64,000 bases of DNA from Bacteroidota bacterium (GCA_013696965.1 JACCXN010000091.1:62001-126000); one strand, 5' to 3'; shown: positions 19,297 to 28,283, counted from the stretch's first letter. Notes: a model not told the origin generated them from the sequence alone. Numbers and translations: made by a program.

Positions 19297-19493
19297 GATG
19301 TTAAATTTAGTGGATAAACAAGATGTAATTTAATAAAATTGATTGAATATCTCTTATTGGTATATAAAAACAAATGTTTCTTATTAATTTTTTTATAGCA
19401 GGAATAAGCCAATGAATGGAAAAGGTTAATTTTTCATAAACATCAGCATACTTAATTTTAATGGGCCTTAATCTTTAAGTTAGTCCAATACTA

Positions 19494-20210
19494 CTATTTA
19501 AGGTCAAAGAAGCTATTCACTCCAATTAATCTTTCAACCGTATAACCCTCTGCATACCTTACTCCTATTTGGCGGCCAAAATCAGCGGCCCTTGATTTTA
19601 CCACTTCCAGGAAATCTTCACCTGATATAGGGGTTTGGGGTTCTATGGAATCAGGATTAAAAAACTGGGATGAAAAGGCAAGTATTGCTGTTGTTTTTTG
19701 CTCCATAAAGGCAGTAATATCTATTGCAATATCGGGTTTTATATACCTATCCTGTACATAATGATAAACAGAATCGGGTCTCCAGGCTTCTTGCGGAAAA
19801 CCATTCATATTTGTTTCAATCTTTATTAATCCTGAATAAAAACAAGCATCTGAAATAAGCTTGCCTGCTCTACCATGATCAGGATGTCTGTCTGACATGG
19901 CATTACAGAGAACAACCTTTGGCTTATAATGCCTTAATTTTTTAATCACTTGTAACAAATGATACTGGTCTGTATTGAAAAATCCATCGGCAAATAAAAG
20001 ATTTTCTCTTACTTTTACTTCAAGTATTTCTGCCGCTTTTTGAGCCTCTTTTACCCTTAAATCTGCATTACCCCTGGTTCCTAGTTCACCACGGGTAAGA
20101 TCAATTATTCCGGTTTGCAATCCAAGGGAATTATGGTGCAAAATGGTGCCTGAACAGCCAAGTTCAACATCATCGGGATGAGCACCAAAGGCAAGAATAT
20201 CAAGTTTCAT
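19494..20210 (-). CDS. bshB1: Bacillithiol biosynthesis deacetylase BshB1
   Basis: The 238-residue protein of the PIG-L/LmbE zinc deacetylase family has the metal-binding AFGAHPDDVELGCSG motif at residues 7-21 and the SDRHPDHGRAGKLISDA motif near residue 105. This combination fits BshB1, which removes acetyl from N-acetylglucosaminyl malate to give glucosaminyl malate in bacillithiol synthesis. Bacteroidota commonly use bacillithiol in place of glutathione. It lies one base downstream of the stop of the glutathione-peroxidase gene on the same strand, suggesting a thiol/peroxide unit. BshA and BshC are not in the window. Confidence 0.92.
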   Translation of the reverse strand: MKLDILAFGAHPDDVELGCSGTILHHNSLGLQTGIIDLTRGELGTRGNADLRVKEAQKAAEILEVKVRENLLFADGFFNTDQYHLLQVIKKLRHYKPKVVLCNAMSDRHPDHGRAGKLISDACFYSGLIKIETNMNGFPQEAWRPDSVYHYVQDRYIKPDIAIDITAFMEQKTTAILAFSSQFFNPDSIEPQTPISGEDFLEVVKSRAADFGRQIGVRYAEGYTVERLIGVNSFFDLK

Positions 20211-20211
20211 A

Positions 20212-20793
20212 CTAATTGTTGAGCCAGTTTAACACCTCTTCAGAATCAGGGCTTTCTTTAGGGGAAACCGATTTAACCCAATTGCCGTTTTCATCTATTA
20301 AAAATTTCTGAAAATTCCATGTTACTGAAGCATCTTGCACACCATTTTGTTCCTTCAATGTCAACCATTGATATATGGGATGGATTGCCTTTCCCTTTAC
20401 TGATATTTTTTCCATCATTTGAAAAGAAACACCGTAATTTTTTTGGCAAAATGCGGCAATTTCCTCATTGCTTGCCGGTTCTTGGCCAAGAAAATCATTT
20501 GCAGGAAAACCTATAATTACAAACTTTTCGGCTCCATATTTCTTGTATAATTGCTCTAATTGAACATATTGGGGAGTAAGTCCGCATTTGGAGGCCGTAT
20601 TTACTATCATTACTTTTTTCCCTTTAAGTTCCGAAAAATTAAATTCATTTCCATCAATGGTAGTGGCCCTATATTCATGCAATGTTTTCATAGTTACTTG
20701 ATTTTTCGTGTTCGTGTTTTTCGACTTATTTCCCTGTGCGCAACCAATTACTGGTATTAATACAAGGAAAATAAAAAAATTTACATTCATCAA
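20212..20793 (-). CDS. Glutathione peroxidase-family lipoprotein (thiol peroxidase)
   Basis: A 193-residue GPx-fold protein with a lipoprotein signal (VIGC, Cys18) that places it at the envelope. The active-site tetrad is visible: peroxidatic Cys70 in NTASKCGLTPQY, Gln104 in FLGQEP, and Trp159-Asn160 in VTWNFQKF. Cys replaces selenocysteine, as usual in bacteria. Such enzymes generally use thioredoxin or another thiol donor; linkage to bshB1 suggests bacillithiol-related reduction but does not prove it. An ATG one codon downstream could also serve as start. Confidence 0.93.
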   Translation of the reverse strand: MMNVNFFIFLVLIPVIGCAQGNKSKNTNTKNQVTMKTLHEYRATTIDGNEFNFSELKGKKVMIVNTASKCGLTPQYVQLEQLYKKYGAEKFVIIGFPANDFLGQEPASNEEIAAFCQKNYGVSFQMMEKISVKGKAIHPIYQWLTLKEQNGVQDASVTWNFQKFLIDENGNWVKSVSPKESPDSEEVLNWLNN

Positions 20794-20882
20794 CTTTATT
20801 TATTTAAGGATTAGAATAATCAAAAGTATGAAAATAACGGATATTGAATACATTTTAGTTTTAGCTAATATGCACAAATAAG

Positions 20883-20890
20883 TATCTTTG
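20883..20890 (+). promoter_or_regulatory. Candidate -7 element of the ccm operon promoter
   Basis: TATCTTTG fits TAnnTTTG exactly and ends only 10 bp before the ccmB ATG at 20901, which would give a very short leader of a few bases. Confidence 0.45.
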
Positions 20891-20900
20891 GACTCAAATT

Positions 20901-21560
20901 ATGATTCTAAAAGAAATAAAACACTTGCTTCATAAAGAAGTAATGCTGGAATGGAGACAAAAATCCTCAATAAACGGTATTCTGCTTTATGTTGCCTCTA
21001 CAATTTTTGTGGTGTACCTATCCTTTAGAACAGTAACCCATCCTGCAACCTGGAATGCTCTTTTCTGGATTATAATGCTTTTTGCTGCCACCAATGCAGC
21101 TGGCAAAAGTTTCAGCAGAGAGAGTAGATCAACAGGCCTATATATTTATTCTATTGTAAGTCCACAGGCCGTTATCTTATCAAAAATAATTTATAATATC
21201 ATCCTTATGATTGTAATTTCAATGATCAGCTATTTTTTTTACAGTCTGTTTATAGGAAATATTGTTCAGGATGTTCCAATGTTTTTGCTCTCCCTTTTAT
21301 TAGGAAGCATGGGCTTTGCCTCTGTACTTACCCTTGTTGCTGCTATTGCATCCAAATCAGGCAACAACCTTACTTTAATGGCTATTCTGAGTTTTCCCGT
21401 GCTACTTCCTCTTTTGATAACATTAATAAAAATCTCGAAAAATGCCATTGATGGTATCGATCCATCCATAAGTTATCAATATATGTTCATATTAATGCTT
21501 ATAAATATGATAATTGTCATTCTCTCCTTTATATTATTTCCATACCTTTGGCGGGATTAA
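20901..21560 (+). CDS. ccmB: Heme exporter protein CcmB
   Basis: The 219-residue membrane protein has about six hydrophobic segments and the N-terminal cytoplasmic stretch LLHKEVMLEWRQKSSINGILLY typical of CcmB, partly quoted as KEVMLEWRQKSSING. CcmB is the membrane subunit of the CcmABCD heme-handling ABC complex that frees holo-CcmE. The ATPase CcmA is normally adjacent in proteobacteria; here the neighbour is a divergent peroxidase gene, so ccmA must be elsewhere. This gene opens the ccm run. A gap of about 165 bp precedes ccmC. Confidence 0.92.
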   Translation: MILKEIKHLLHKEVMLEWRQKSSINGILLYVASTIFVVYLSFRTVTHPATWNALFWIIMLFAATNAAGKSFSRESRSTGLYIYSIVSPQAVILSKIIYNIILMIVISMISYFFYSLFIGNIVQDVPMFLLSLLLGSMGFASVLTLVAAIASKSGNNLTLMAILSFPVLLPLLITLIKISKNAIDGIDPSISYQYMFILMLINMIIVILSFILFPYLWRD

Positions 21561-21725
21561 TAGAAAAGTTGAGAACAGATGAATTTAGAATCAACATTTT
21601 TAATTGGTTCTACTTTTTAGTTGAAATTCTAAATGAAATAAAAATTTACAGGATAAATTGCTTTCATTTTGAAAATTAAATTGAAAATTAACTTTAATCC
21701 TGAAACCTTTAACCTATATTAAAAC

Positions 21726-22403
21726 TTGCAACAAATATTAAAAAAACACTGGTGGAAAATTCTTGCCGTTGTTTTAATTGTCTATACTATTATCGCGGGT
21801 TTTTTGTTTGATGTTCCCCGACTTCCAATATTAAATGAAACCATTAGAAATCTTTATTTCCATGTAACCATGTGGTTTAGCATGATGATCATTTTACTGG
21901 TTTCCTTGATTTATAGTATAAAATATTTATCCGGATTCAACATTAAGCATGATATTATTGCCTGTGAAGCTGCTAATACAGGAATTTTTCTTGGTGTATT
22001 AGGTTTATTAACAGGAATGGTATGGGCTAAGTTCACCTGGGGAGATTGGTGGGTGAATGACCCAAAACTCAATGGTGCTGCTATAACCATGCTTATTTAC
22101 CTTGCTTATTTTGTGCTAAGAAATTCTATGGATGAGGAACAAAAAAGAGGACGTGTAGCTGCAGTATACAATATTTTTTCATACATAATGCTTATTGTCT
22201 TTTTAATGATCCTGCCAAGAATGACCGATTCTCTTCATCCGGGAAACGGAGGAAATCCTGGGTTTGGAGGATATGATTTGAATGATAACATGAAACTTGT
22301 ATTTTATCCCGCAATCATTGGTTGGACATTAATGGGGGTTTGGCTAATGTCACTAAGGATTCGGACAAGTAAAATTCAAAGAAAAGTTGATTTTAACAAT
22401 TAG
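21726..22403 (+). CDS. ccmC: Heme exporter/lyase subunit CcmC (CcsA-like)
   Basis: A 225-residue protein with six predicted membrane helices and the tryptophan-rich WWD motif region KFTWGDWWVNDPKLNGAAIT near residue 105, which binds heme on the periplasmic side. CcmC loads heme onto CcmE. The start is a TTG at 21726: an in-frame stop (TAA at 21720-21722) excludes anything earlier, and no ATG lies before the first helix. It is followed after 5 bp by ccmD. Confidence 0.92.
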   Translation: MQQILKKHWWKILAVVLIVYTIIAGFLFDVPRLPILNETIRNLYFHVTMWFSMMIILLVSLIYSIKYLSGFNIKHDIIACEAANTGIFLGVLGLLTGMVWAKFTWGDWWVNDPKLNGAAITMLIYLAYFVLRNSMDEEQKRGRVAAVYNIFSYIMLIVFLMILPRMTDSLHPGNGGNPGFGGYDLNDNMKLVFYPAIIGWTLMGVWLMSLRIRTSKIQRKVDFNN

Positions 22404-22408
22404 GAAAA

Positions 22409-22627
22409 ATGGCGAAAAATAAATGGGTTTTAACCTTGTTTTTAATACTTACAGGCAAATTAATGTATGCTCAAGGCAATGATGTGGAAATGGCTGATTT
22501 TTTACACCAGTCAGGAAAAATATTTGTAGTTGTTGCGGTTCTTCTGATTATTTTTACAGGAATTCTTGTGTACCTTATTACGCTTGACAGGAAAATAGGC
22601 CAATTAGAAAAAAGAATAAAGGATTAA
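22409..22627 (+). CDS. ccmD: CcmD-family small membrane protein
   Basis: A 72-residue protein with a signal-like N-terminus (ending KLMYAQG), one strong transmembrane helix at about residues 35-55 (IFVVVAVLLIIFTGILVYLI) and a charged C-terminal tail (DRKIGQLEKRIKD). CcmD stabilises the CcmC-CcmE-heme complex. Identification rests on size, topology and its place between ccmC and ccmE. Such proteins are poorly conserved in sequence. Confidence 0.8.
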   Translation: MAKNKWVLTLFLILTGKLMYAQGNDVEMADFLHQSGKIFVVVAVLLIIFTGILVYLITLDRKIGQLEKRIKD

Positions 22628-22733
22628 AAGAATAATTGAAATTTGGAGTTGTAATAGCACCTGTGGTGATTAGAGTTTGAGTTGTTAAATGAACAAGCAA
22701 TTTGATCTCATATACTAAACAAATTAGATAAAT

Positions 22734-23141
22734 ATGAAAAAAACACATATTATCGGAATTATAATAATTGCTCTTGCAATTGGCGCTATATTAAGCACAG
22801 TTGCTGATTCTAGCACTTATGCCTCTTTTGAATTGGCTGAGAATAACCCTGGAGAAGAATTTCATGTGGTTGGACAATTGAATAAGGAAAAAGAAATGCT
22901 TTATGATCCTCAAGTAGATGTTAATTTATTTACTTTTTATCTTATTGATAATGAAGGTAAAGAATTAAAAGTAAACTTCAAAGGAACTAAACCTCAGGAT
23001 TTTGAACGATCAGAACAAATAGTTTTAACCGGAAAATATGAGGAGGGAAACTTTATTGCCAATAAAATTTTAATGAAATGTCCCTCAAAATACAATGAAG
23101 GAGCAAATTCAGAATTCACAGAGGTAAAAGCCAATAGTTAG
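22734..23141 (+). CDS. ccmE: Cytochrome c maturation protein CcmE, CxxxY variant
   Basis: A 135-residue periplasmic heme chaperone with an N-terminal membrane anchor (residues 5-24) and an OB-fold. In the classical E. coli protein the heme-binding residue is His in a HxxxY motif. Here the corresponding segment is LMKCPSKY with Cys116 and Tyr120, i.e. the CxxxY form known from some archaea and Desulfovibrio. The upstream LTGKYEEGNFIANKILMK strand, in part GKYEEGNFIANK, aligns with the normal ...G.F.A..VLAKH. It lies between ccmD and ccmF, which supports the identity. Confidence 0.88.
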   Translation: MKKTHIIGIIIIALAIGAILSTVADSSTYASFELAENNPGEEFHVVGQLNKEKEMLYDPQVDVNLFTFYLIDNEGKELKVNFKGTKPQDFERSEQIVLTGKYEEGNFIANKILMKCPSKYNEGANSEFTEVKANS

Positions 23142-23152
23142 GAAAAAAGTTA

Positions 23153-25564
23153 ATGGAAATACAATATATAGGGGAACAACTATTACCTGGCCAAACAGGT
23201 AATTTTTTCATTGTTCTATCATTCATAAGTGCGCTTGTTGCCGCAATAAGCTATTTTTTTGCAGTAAAGGAAAATCCACTTATTGGGTCTTGGAAAAGAT
23301 TTGCAAGAGTTTCTTTTCTTGTACATTCCCTGGCAATTTTTGGAATTATTGCAACCTTATTTTATCTTTTGTTTAATCACCGCTTTGAATATTACTATAT
23401 CTGGCAACATTCATCCACGGAACTTCCAATGCGTTATATACTTTCCTGTTTTTGGGAAGGACAGGAGGGCAGCTTTTTGCTCTGGTCATTTTGGCATGTG
23501 ATTTTGGGTCTTTTTCTTTTGCGTGTTTCTAAAAGTTGGGAAGCCCCTGTTATGTCAGTATTTTCAATGGTGCAGGTGTTTTTAACATCTATGCTTTTAG
23601 GAATATGGGTTTTAGGATACAAATTGGGAAGTAACCCTTTTCTCTTACTTCGCGATCATCCTGATATGGCAAATTTGCCTTTTCTTTTAAACCCTGAATA
23701 TTTAGCTCAAATTGATGGAAGGGGACTTAATCCACTTTTACAAAATTATTGGATGACAATTCATCCCCCGGTATTGTTCCTTGGTTTTGCCTCTACACTT
23801 GTTCCATTCGCTTATGCCATAGCAGGCTTATGGACACAAAAATATACAGAGTGGTTAAAACCTGCTATTCCATGGACTTATTTTGGAATAATGATTTTTG
23901 GAACAGGAATATTAATGGGTGGAGCCTGGGCTTATGAAGCATTAAGTTTTGGAGGATTTTGGGCATGGGATCCGGTTGAAAATGCCTCCCTTGTTCCCTG
24001 GCTTACAATGGTAGGAGCAGCTCACGTGATGATTATTCATAAAAACAAGGGAACTTCCCTTTTCACAACCTTTTTTCTTACAATAATCACTTTTATCCTT
24101 GTTTTGTATTCAACTTTTTTAACCAGAAGTGGAATATTAGGTGACTCTTCAGTCCATGCCTTTGCTGACCTTGGTATGGCAGGACAATTACTGGTTTACC
24201 TGTTGTTTTTTTCAATTGGAGCAGGAATTTTATTGGCTTTTAATTACAAGCATTTGCCAAAAAACGAAAAGGAAGAAAGCATAATGAGTAGGGAATTCTG
24301 GATGTTTATTGGTTCTCTTGTGCTTTTAATCTCTGCATTTCAAATATCTTTTACAACTTCAATACCTGTAATTAATGCTGTTTTTCAAACTAACCTGGCC
24401 CCCCCTCTGGATCCTGTTGCACATTATAACAGCTGGCAGCTTCCTTTTGCCATTATTATTGCCTTGTTAATTGCTATTGGGCAATATTTAAAATACAAGG
24501 ATACCTCATTAAAAGAATTTTTTAAAAAAATAAGTATTGCACTTGCTGCTGCAATCATTCTTTCTGCAACCTTTGCCTGGTCATTAAAAATGGATAATGT
24601 TTTTCATATCCTTCTTTTGTTCACCTCTATGTTTGCTGTAATTGCCAATATCAATTACTACATTTTTATTTTAAAAGGGAAAATAAACTTTTCAGGGGCT
24701 TCCATAGCCCATATTGGTTTTGCTTTATTACTTTTCGGAGCACTTTTATCTACTTCAAAAAGCACCATTATTTCCACCAATACTTCAGGAATTGATATAA
24801 AAAGCCTTGGCGATAGTTTCAGTAATCAGGATAATATAATGCTGGTAAAAGGCGATACGCTTAGAATGGGCAATTATTTTGTGATCTACAAGGGAAAAAA
24901 GACTGAAGGAATCAATATTCACTATGAAGTAGAATATCTTACAAAAGACAAAGAAGATAATTACACATCTGAATTTACGCTTTTTCCGTTAATACAAACA
25001 AATCCAAGAATGGGAAATGTAGCAGAACCTGATACAAGACACTTCCTTAGCTTTGATGTTTATACACATATTACCTATGCAGAATTAGATGAACCTAAAA
25101 TAACTGATTCAGATAAATACAAAGCCGCAAATTCCTTTATGGCCTCAATTGGCGATACTCTATTTTCAAGTAACAGCATAATTATTTTGGAAGATGTTTC
25201 ACGAAAGGTTGATAAAGAGAAATATCAACTGGCCGAAAATGATATGGCTGTAAAAGCAAGGTTAAAAATTACTGATATAAACAACACTGTAAGCTTTGTA
25301 GAGCCCTTATTTATTTTACGTGATGATTATATTGTTCCAGTTCAAGCCAGCAGTGAAGAATTAGGATTGAAATTCACCTTTGATAAAATTGACACAGAGA
25401 CAGGGAAAATACAAATCAATATTGCAGAAAAACATTCAAATTCTAGAGAATTCATTATTATGAAAGCCATTATTTTCCCTTACATTAACATTCTTTGGAT
25501 GGGTTGTATTATAATGGTTATTGGTACTATGCTTGCCATAAGACATAGGTTGATAAAAAAATGA
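23153..25564 (+). CDS. ccmF: Cytochrome c heme lyase CcmF
   Basis: An 803-residue polytopic protein with about 14-15 membrane segments. It has the heme-binding WWD motif GGFWAWDPVENASLVPWL near residue 265, the ILSCFWEGQEGSFLLW segment near residue 100, and NYWMTIHPPVLFLGFAS near 200. A large periplasmic domain (about residues 535-770) precedes the last helix. CcmF transfers heme from CcmE to apocytochrome cysteines. It is longer than E. coli CcmF (about 650) mainly through that soluble domain, a common Bacteroidota form. CcmH/CcmI are not adjacent. The start is 11 bp after ccmE. Confidence 0.95.
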   Translation: MEIQYIGEQLLPGQTGNFFIVLSFISALVAAISYFFAVKENPLIGSWKRFARVSFLVHSLAIFGIIATLFYLLFNHRFEYYYIWQHSSTELPMRYILSCFWEGQEGSFLLWSFWHVILGLFLLRVSKSWEAPVMSVFSMVQVFLTSMLLGIWVLGYKLGSNPFLLLRDHPDMANLPFLLNPEYLAQIDGRGLNPLLQNYWMTIHPPVLFLGFASTLVPFAYAIAGLWTQKYTEWLKPAIPWTYFGIMIFGTGILMGGAWAYEALSFGGFWAWDPVENASLVPWLTMVGAAHVMIIHKNKGTSLFTTFFLTIITFILVLYSTFLTRSGILGDSSVHAFADLGMAGQLLVYLLFFSIGAGILLAFNYKHLPKNEKEESIMSREFWMFIGSLVLLISAFQISFTTSIPVINAVFQTNLAPPLDPVAHYNSWQLPFAIIIALLIAIGQYLKYKDTSLKEFFKKISIALAAAIILSATFAWSLKMDNVFHILLLFTSMFAVIANINYYIFILKGKINFSGASIAHIGFALLLFGALLSTSKSTIISTNTSGIDIKSLGDSFSNQDNIMLVKGDTLRMGNYFVIYKGKKTEGINIHYEVEYLTKDKEDNYTSEFTLFPLIQTNPRMGNVAEPDTRHFLSFDVYTHITYAELDEPKITDSDKYKAANSFMASIGDTLFSSNSIIILEDVSRKVDKEKYQLAENDMAVKARLKITDINNTVSFVEPLFILRDDYIVPVQASSEELGLKFTFDKIDTETGKIQINIAEKHSNSREFIIMKAIIFPYINILWMGCIIMVIGTMLAIRHRLIKK

Positions 25565-25568
25565 AACG

Positions 25569-26366
25569 ATGAGTAAAAAGGCTTCAGCAAATTTCCCGGA
25601 AATTGTTTTGATCGGAGCCGGAAATCTGGCAACTCATCTGGGTAAATGCCTTTATGGAAAAGGTTTTAAAATAGCCCAGGTTTACAGTAAAACCCAAAAT
25701 TCTGCCAATATACTTGCAAAAGCCCTTAAAGCAGAGCCAATAACCAGTTTTACGAGTATAAAAAAAGATTCGGATTATTATTTTATCTGCCTAAAGGATG
25801 ATGTAATAAACGAATCCGTTAGTAAGATTCCTGTTGTGAAGGGAATTGTAATACATACTTCCGGGAGTGTTTCTATGGGCCTGTTGAGTGAAAAATTTGA
25901 GCATTGCGGGGTTTTATATCCCATTCAAACATTCAACAAAAAAATTAAAAAAATATCCTTTAAACACATACCATTATGTACAGAGGCAAGTAATGAATAT
26001 TCCCTGAATTCAATTTTACAGCTTGCCAATACCCTTTCAGATGATGTGAGGCTGATAAATTCAAAACAACGACAGGTTATTCACTTAGCAGCTGTTTTTG
26101 CTTGTAATTTCTCCAACCATCTTTTTGCTATTGCTGCTGATTTATTAAAAAAAGAAGAAATTGATTTTTCCATTTTATATCCCTTAATTGTTCAAACCAT
26201 TGAAAAGGTTAAATCAAATACTCCACTTGAAGTTCAAACTGGTCCAGCAGTAAGAAGTGATCTTAAAACAATTGAAAAGCACATGGAATTATTACAAAAC
26301 GAAATAAATTACCAGGAAATATATAGAGTAATTACCGGAAATATTTTAAATTCACATCAGAAATAA
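25569..26366 (+). CDS. Rossmann-fold DUF2520 protein (ProC/F420-oxidoreductase-like)
   Basis: A 265-residue protein with an N-terminal nucleotide-binding Rossmann domain (VLIGAGNLATHLGKCLYGKG, GxGNxxxH variant at residues 14-33) and a C-terminal helical DUF2520 domain (about 130-260, AVFACNFSNHLFAIAADLL). Relatives are annotated as NADP-dependent oxidoreductases of unknown substrate, resembling pyrroline-5-carboxylate reductase. It follows ccmF by 4 bp and precedes kdsC by 8 bp. The DUF2520-KdsC pairing is recurrent in Bacteroidota; I infer nothing firmer about its reaction. Confidence 0.85.
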   Translation: MSKKASANFPEIVLIGAGNLATHLGKCLYGKGFKIAQVYSKTQNSANILAKALKAEPITSFTSIKKDSDYYFICLKDDVINESVSKIPVVKGIVIHTSGSVSMGLLSEKFEHCGVLYPIQTFNKKIKKISFKHIPLCTEASNEYSLNSILQLANTLSDDVRLINSKQRQVIHLAAVFACNFSNHLFAIAADLLKKEEIDFSILYPLIVQTIEKVKSNTPLEVQTGPAVRSDLKTIEKHMELLQNEINYQEIYRVITGNILNSHQK

Positions 26367-26374
26367 GCCTAGAT

Positions 26375-26905
26375 ATGGAAGTTAATTTTAAAATCCTTAT
26401 GAAAGATATCACCACTTTTGTATTTGATGTGGATGGTGTTTTAACAGATGGCAATGTTATACTTCTGCCTACAGGAGAACAAGCGCGCAGAATGAATATT
26501 AAAGATGGTTATGCCTTGCAGCTGGCCATTAAAAAAGGATATAAAATTTGCATTATTACGGGTGGAAAATGTGAAATGGTAAAGCAAAGATTAAAGGGGC
26601 TGGGAATAAATGATATTTATTTAAATATTTCAGATAAGGCAGACAAATTAGAGGATTATATTTATGATAATGATTTGAAAAAAAAACACATTCTTTACAT
26701 GGGTGATGATATGCCTGATTATGAGGTTATGCTTATGGCAGGAATAGCTGCTTGTCCAAACGATTCAGCTCCTGAAATAAAAGAAATTTCTGCCTATGTT
26801 TCTCATTTAAATGGTGGGCAAGGTTGTGTTAGAGATGTAATTGAACAGGTTCTAAAGGTTCAGGGTAAATGGCAACATGAAGCTTCAGTAAAAAGTATAA
26901 TTTAA
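26375..26905 (+). CDS. kdsC: KdsC-type HAD phosphatase (Kdo-8-phosphate phosphatase)
   Basis: The 176-residue HAD-superfamily C0-type phosphatase has motif I FDVDGVLTDG near residue 17, motif II IITGG near 63, and the metal-binding YMGDDMPDYEVM near 107. It would hydrolyse 3-deoxy-D-manno-octulosonate 8-phosphate to Kdo for lipopolysaccharide inner core. An in-frame ATG at 26399 is an alternative start that removes 8 residues and better matches family N-termini. Some close relatives act on other sugar phosphates, so the substrate is likely rather than certain. Confidence 0.88.
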   Translation: MEVNFKILMKDITTFVFDVDGVLTDGNVILLPTGEQARRMNIKDGYALQLAIKKGYKICIITGGKCEMVKQRLKGLGINDIYLNISDKADKLEDYIYDNDLKKKHILYMGDDMPDYEVMLMAGIAACPNDSAPEIKEISAYVSHLNGGQGCVRDVIEQVLKVQGKWQHEASVKSII

Positions 26906-27121
26906 TCCTATCTTAAGTCATTTAAGCATTTCTCCTTAATAAATGCAAAAGTAATTTCTGTTGATTTAAAATTTTTCCCCTTTCTATTCCATTTTCCAAA
27001 TTAGCTCCTTTTAATTCAATCTTATTTTTATGGATTTTTATCAGAGAATATACTTGAAAGAGGATATATTTTATACACTTAAAAACCAAAAGGAAAGCCA
27101 AAGTTTATTATCTTTAATACA

Positions 27122-28069
27122 ATGATTCCATTTTTTAAATTAATCCGTTGGCCTAACCTGCTAATCATTGCACTTATCCAGTATCTAGTAAGGTATCTGA
27201 TATTAAAGCCAATGTTAGCATTGTCACATATTGATTTGCAATTAAGTCATTTTGATTTTTTTCTTTTGGTTTTGTCAACAATGCTTATTGCAGGGGGAGG
27301 ATATATTATCAATGATTATTTTGATACAAAAATAGATCGCATCAATCGTCCTGAAAATGTAGTTGTGGGAAAAACCATTAAACGAAGGGTAGCAATAGTT
27401 TCTCATATATTTTTAAGTCTTATAGGTATATTTCTTGGTTTTTACGTAGGTTATAAAGCAGGGATGTATAAATTGGGATTTGTTCATTTTATTTCTTCAG
27501 GCCTTTTGTGGTTCTACTCCACTGATTTTAAAAGGCTTCCCTTTACCGGTAATTTTATTGTTGCCATCCTTTCAGCCTTGGTTCCCGTGATTGTACCCTT
27601 ATTTGAGATTCCTCCATTAAATAATGCCTATTCAGATATTTTAATAGAAACACAAACCAATTTCAATTTCCTGTTTTATTTTCCTGCAGGCTTTTCCATT
27701 TTTGCATTTTTGTTCACCCTAATCAGGGAAATAATAAAGGATATTGAAGATTACAACGGGGATAAAGCTTTTGGATTAAACACTCTGCCAATATTGTATG
27801 GGATAAATAAAGCAAAAACACTTGTAATGACGGTAATTTTATTTACTATTATTTTGCTCGGATTTCTTCAATTCTGGCAATTGAAAAACAGTGATATTTT
27901 ATCTTTCATGTATATTTTACTGGCAATTCAACTGCCTACTATTTATCTGGTATTCAGATTAAAACAAGCCACAACCCCTGAAGATTTTCATGCTGCCAGC
28001 AGTTTCACCAAACTCATTATGCTCCTTGGCATATTGTATTCAGTAATAATATTTATGATTTTAAATTAA
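27122..28069 (+). CDS. UbiA-family prenyltransferase (geranylgeranylglycerol-phosphate geranylgeranyltransferase-like)
   Basis: A 315-residue integral membrane protein with about 8-9 helices. The first Asp-rich motif is INDYFDTKIDRINRPE (NDxxD...D) near residue 63, and the second is IKDIEDYNGDKAFG near residue 205; both coordinate Mg-prenyl diphosphate. Bacteroidota members next to DUF2520 and kdsC genes are usually annotated as digeranylgeranylglyceryl phosphate synthase-like. Menaquinone prenylation (MqnP/UbiA) is an alternative given the mqnA gene, and sequence alone does not separate these. It lies 216 bp after kdsC, with a TATCTTTA at 27109 as a weak -7 element. Confidence 0.85.
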   Translation: MIPFFKLIRWPNLLIIALIQYLVRYLILKPMLALSHIDLQLSHFDFFLLVLSTMLIAGGGYIINDYFDTKIDRINRPENVVVGKTIKRRVAIVSHIFLSLIGIFLGFYVGYKAGMYKLGFVHFISSGLLWFYSTDFKRLPFTGNFIVAILSALVPVIVPLFEIPPLNNAYSDILIETQTNFNFLFYFPAGFSIFAFLFTLIREIIKDIEDYNGDKAFGLNTLPILYGINKAKTLVMTVILFTIILLGFLQFWQLKNSDILSFMYILLAIQLPTIYLVFRLKQATTPEDFHAASSFTKLIMLLGILYSVIIFMILN

Positions 28070-28085
28070 ACCAATTACACAACAT

Positions 28086-28283
28086 ATGAAATAGCCATGC
28101 ACAAACCATGCACAAACGCTAATGAAGATAACCTGGCTATCCCGATAAATCGGGATGACAGTTAAAAACAAATTATATACATATGAAATAGCCATGCACA
28201 AACCATTCACAAACAGCAATGAATATAACCTGGCTATCCCGATAAATCGGGATGACAGTTAAAAAACAAATTATATACATATG
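28086..28283 (+). repeat. ATGAAATAG repeat family, locus B (two tandem units ending on a start codon)
   Basis: Units begin at 28086 and 28183 (97 and 98 bp) and the second ends at the ATG of the 28281 gene. Each reads ATGAAATAGCC, two copies of ATGCACAAAC-like words (the second unit has ATTCACAAAC), TAATGAA, CCTGGCT, the palindrome ATCCCGATAAATCGGGAT, then TTAAAAACAAATTATATAC. The two units are about 93 percent identical by eye. Confidence 0.9.

Noticed and set aside
22715-22739. Resemblance of the ccmE leader (AAACAAATTAGATAAATATGAAA) to the end of the ATGAAATAG repeat, quoted by position beyond 20 bases
   Set aside because: Only the AT-rich last 20 bases match and the rest of the unit is absent, so chance similarity is likely.
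28086-28283. CRISPR array
   Set aside because: Whole 97-bp units repeat with no alternation of constant repeats and unique spacers, and there are only two units and no cas gene.
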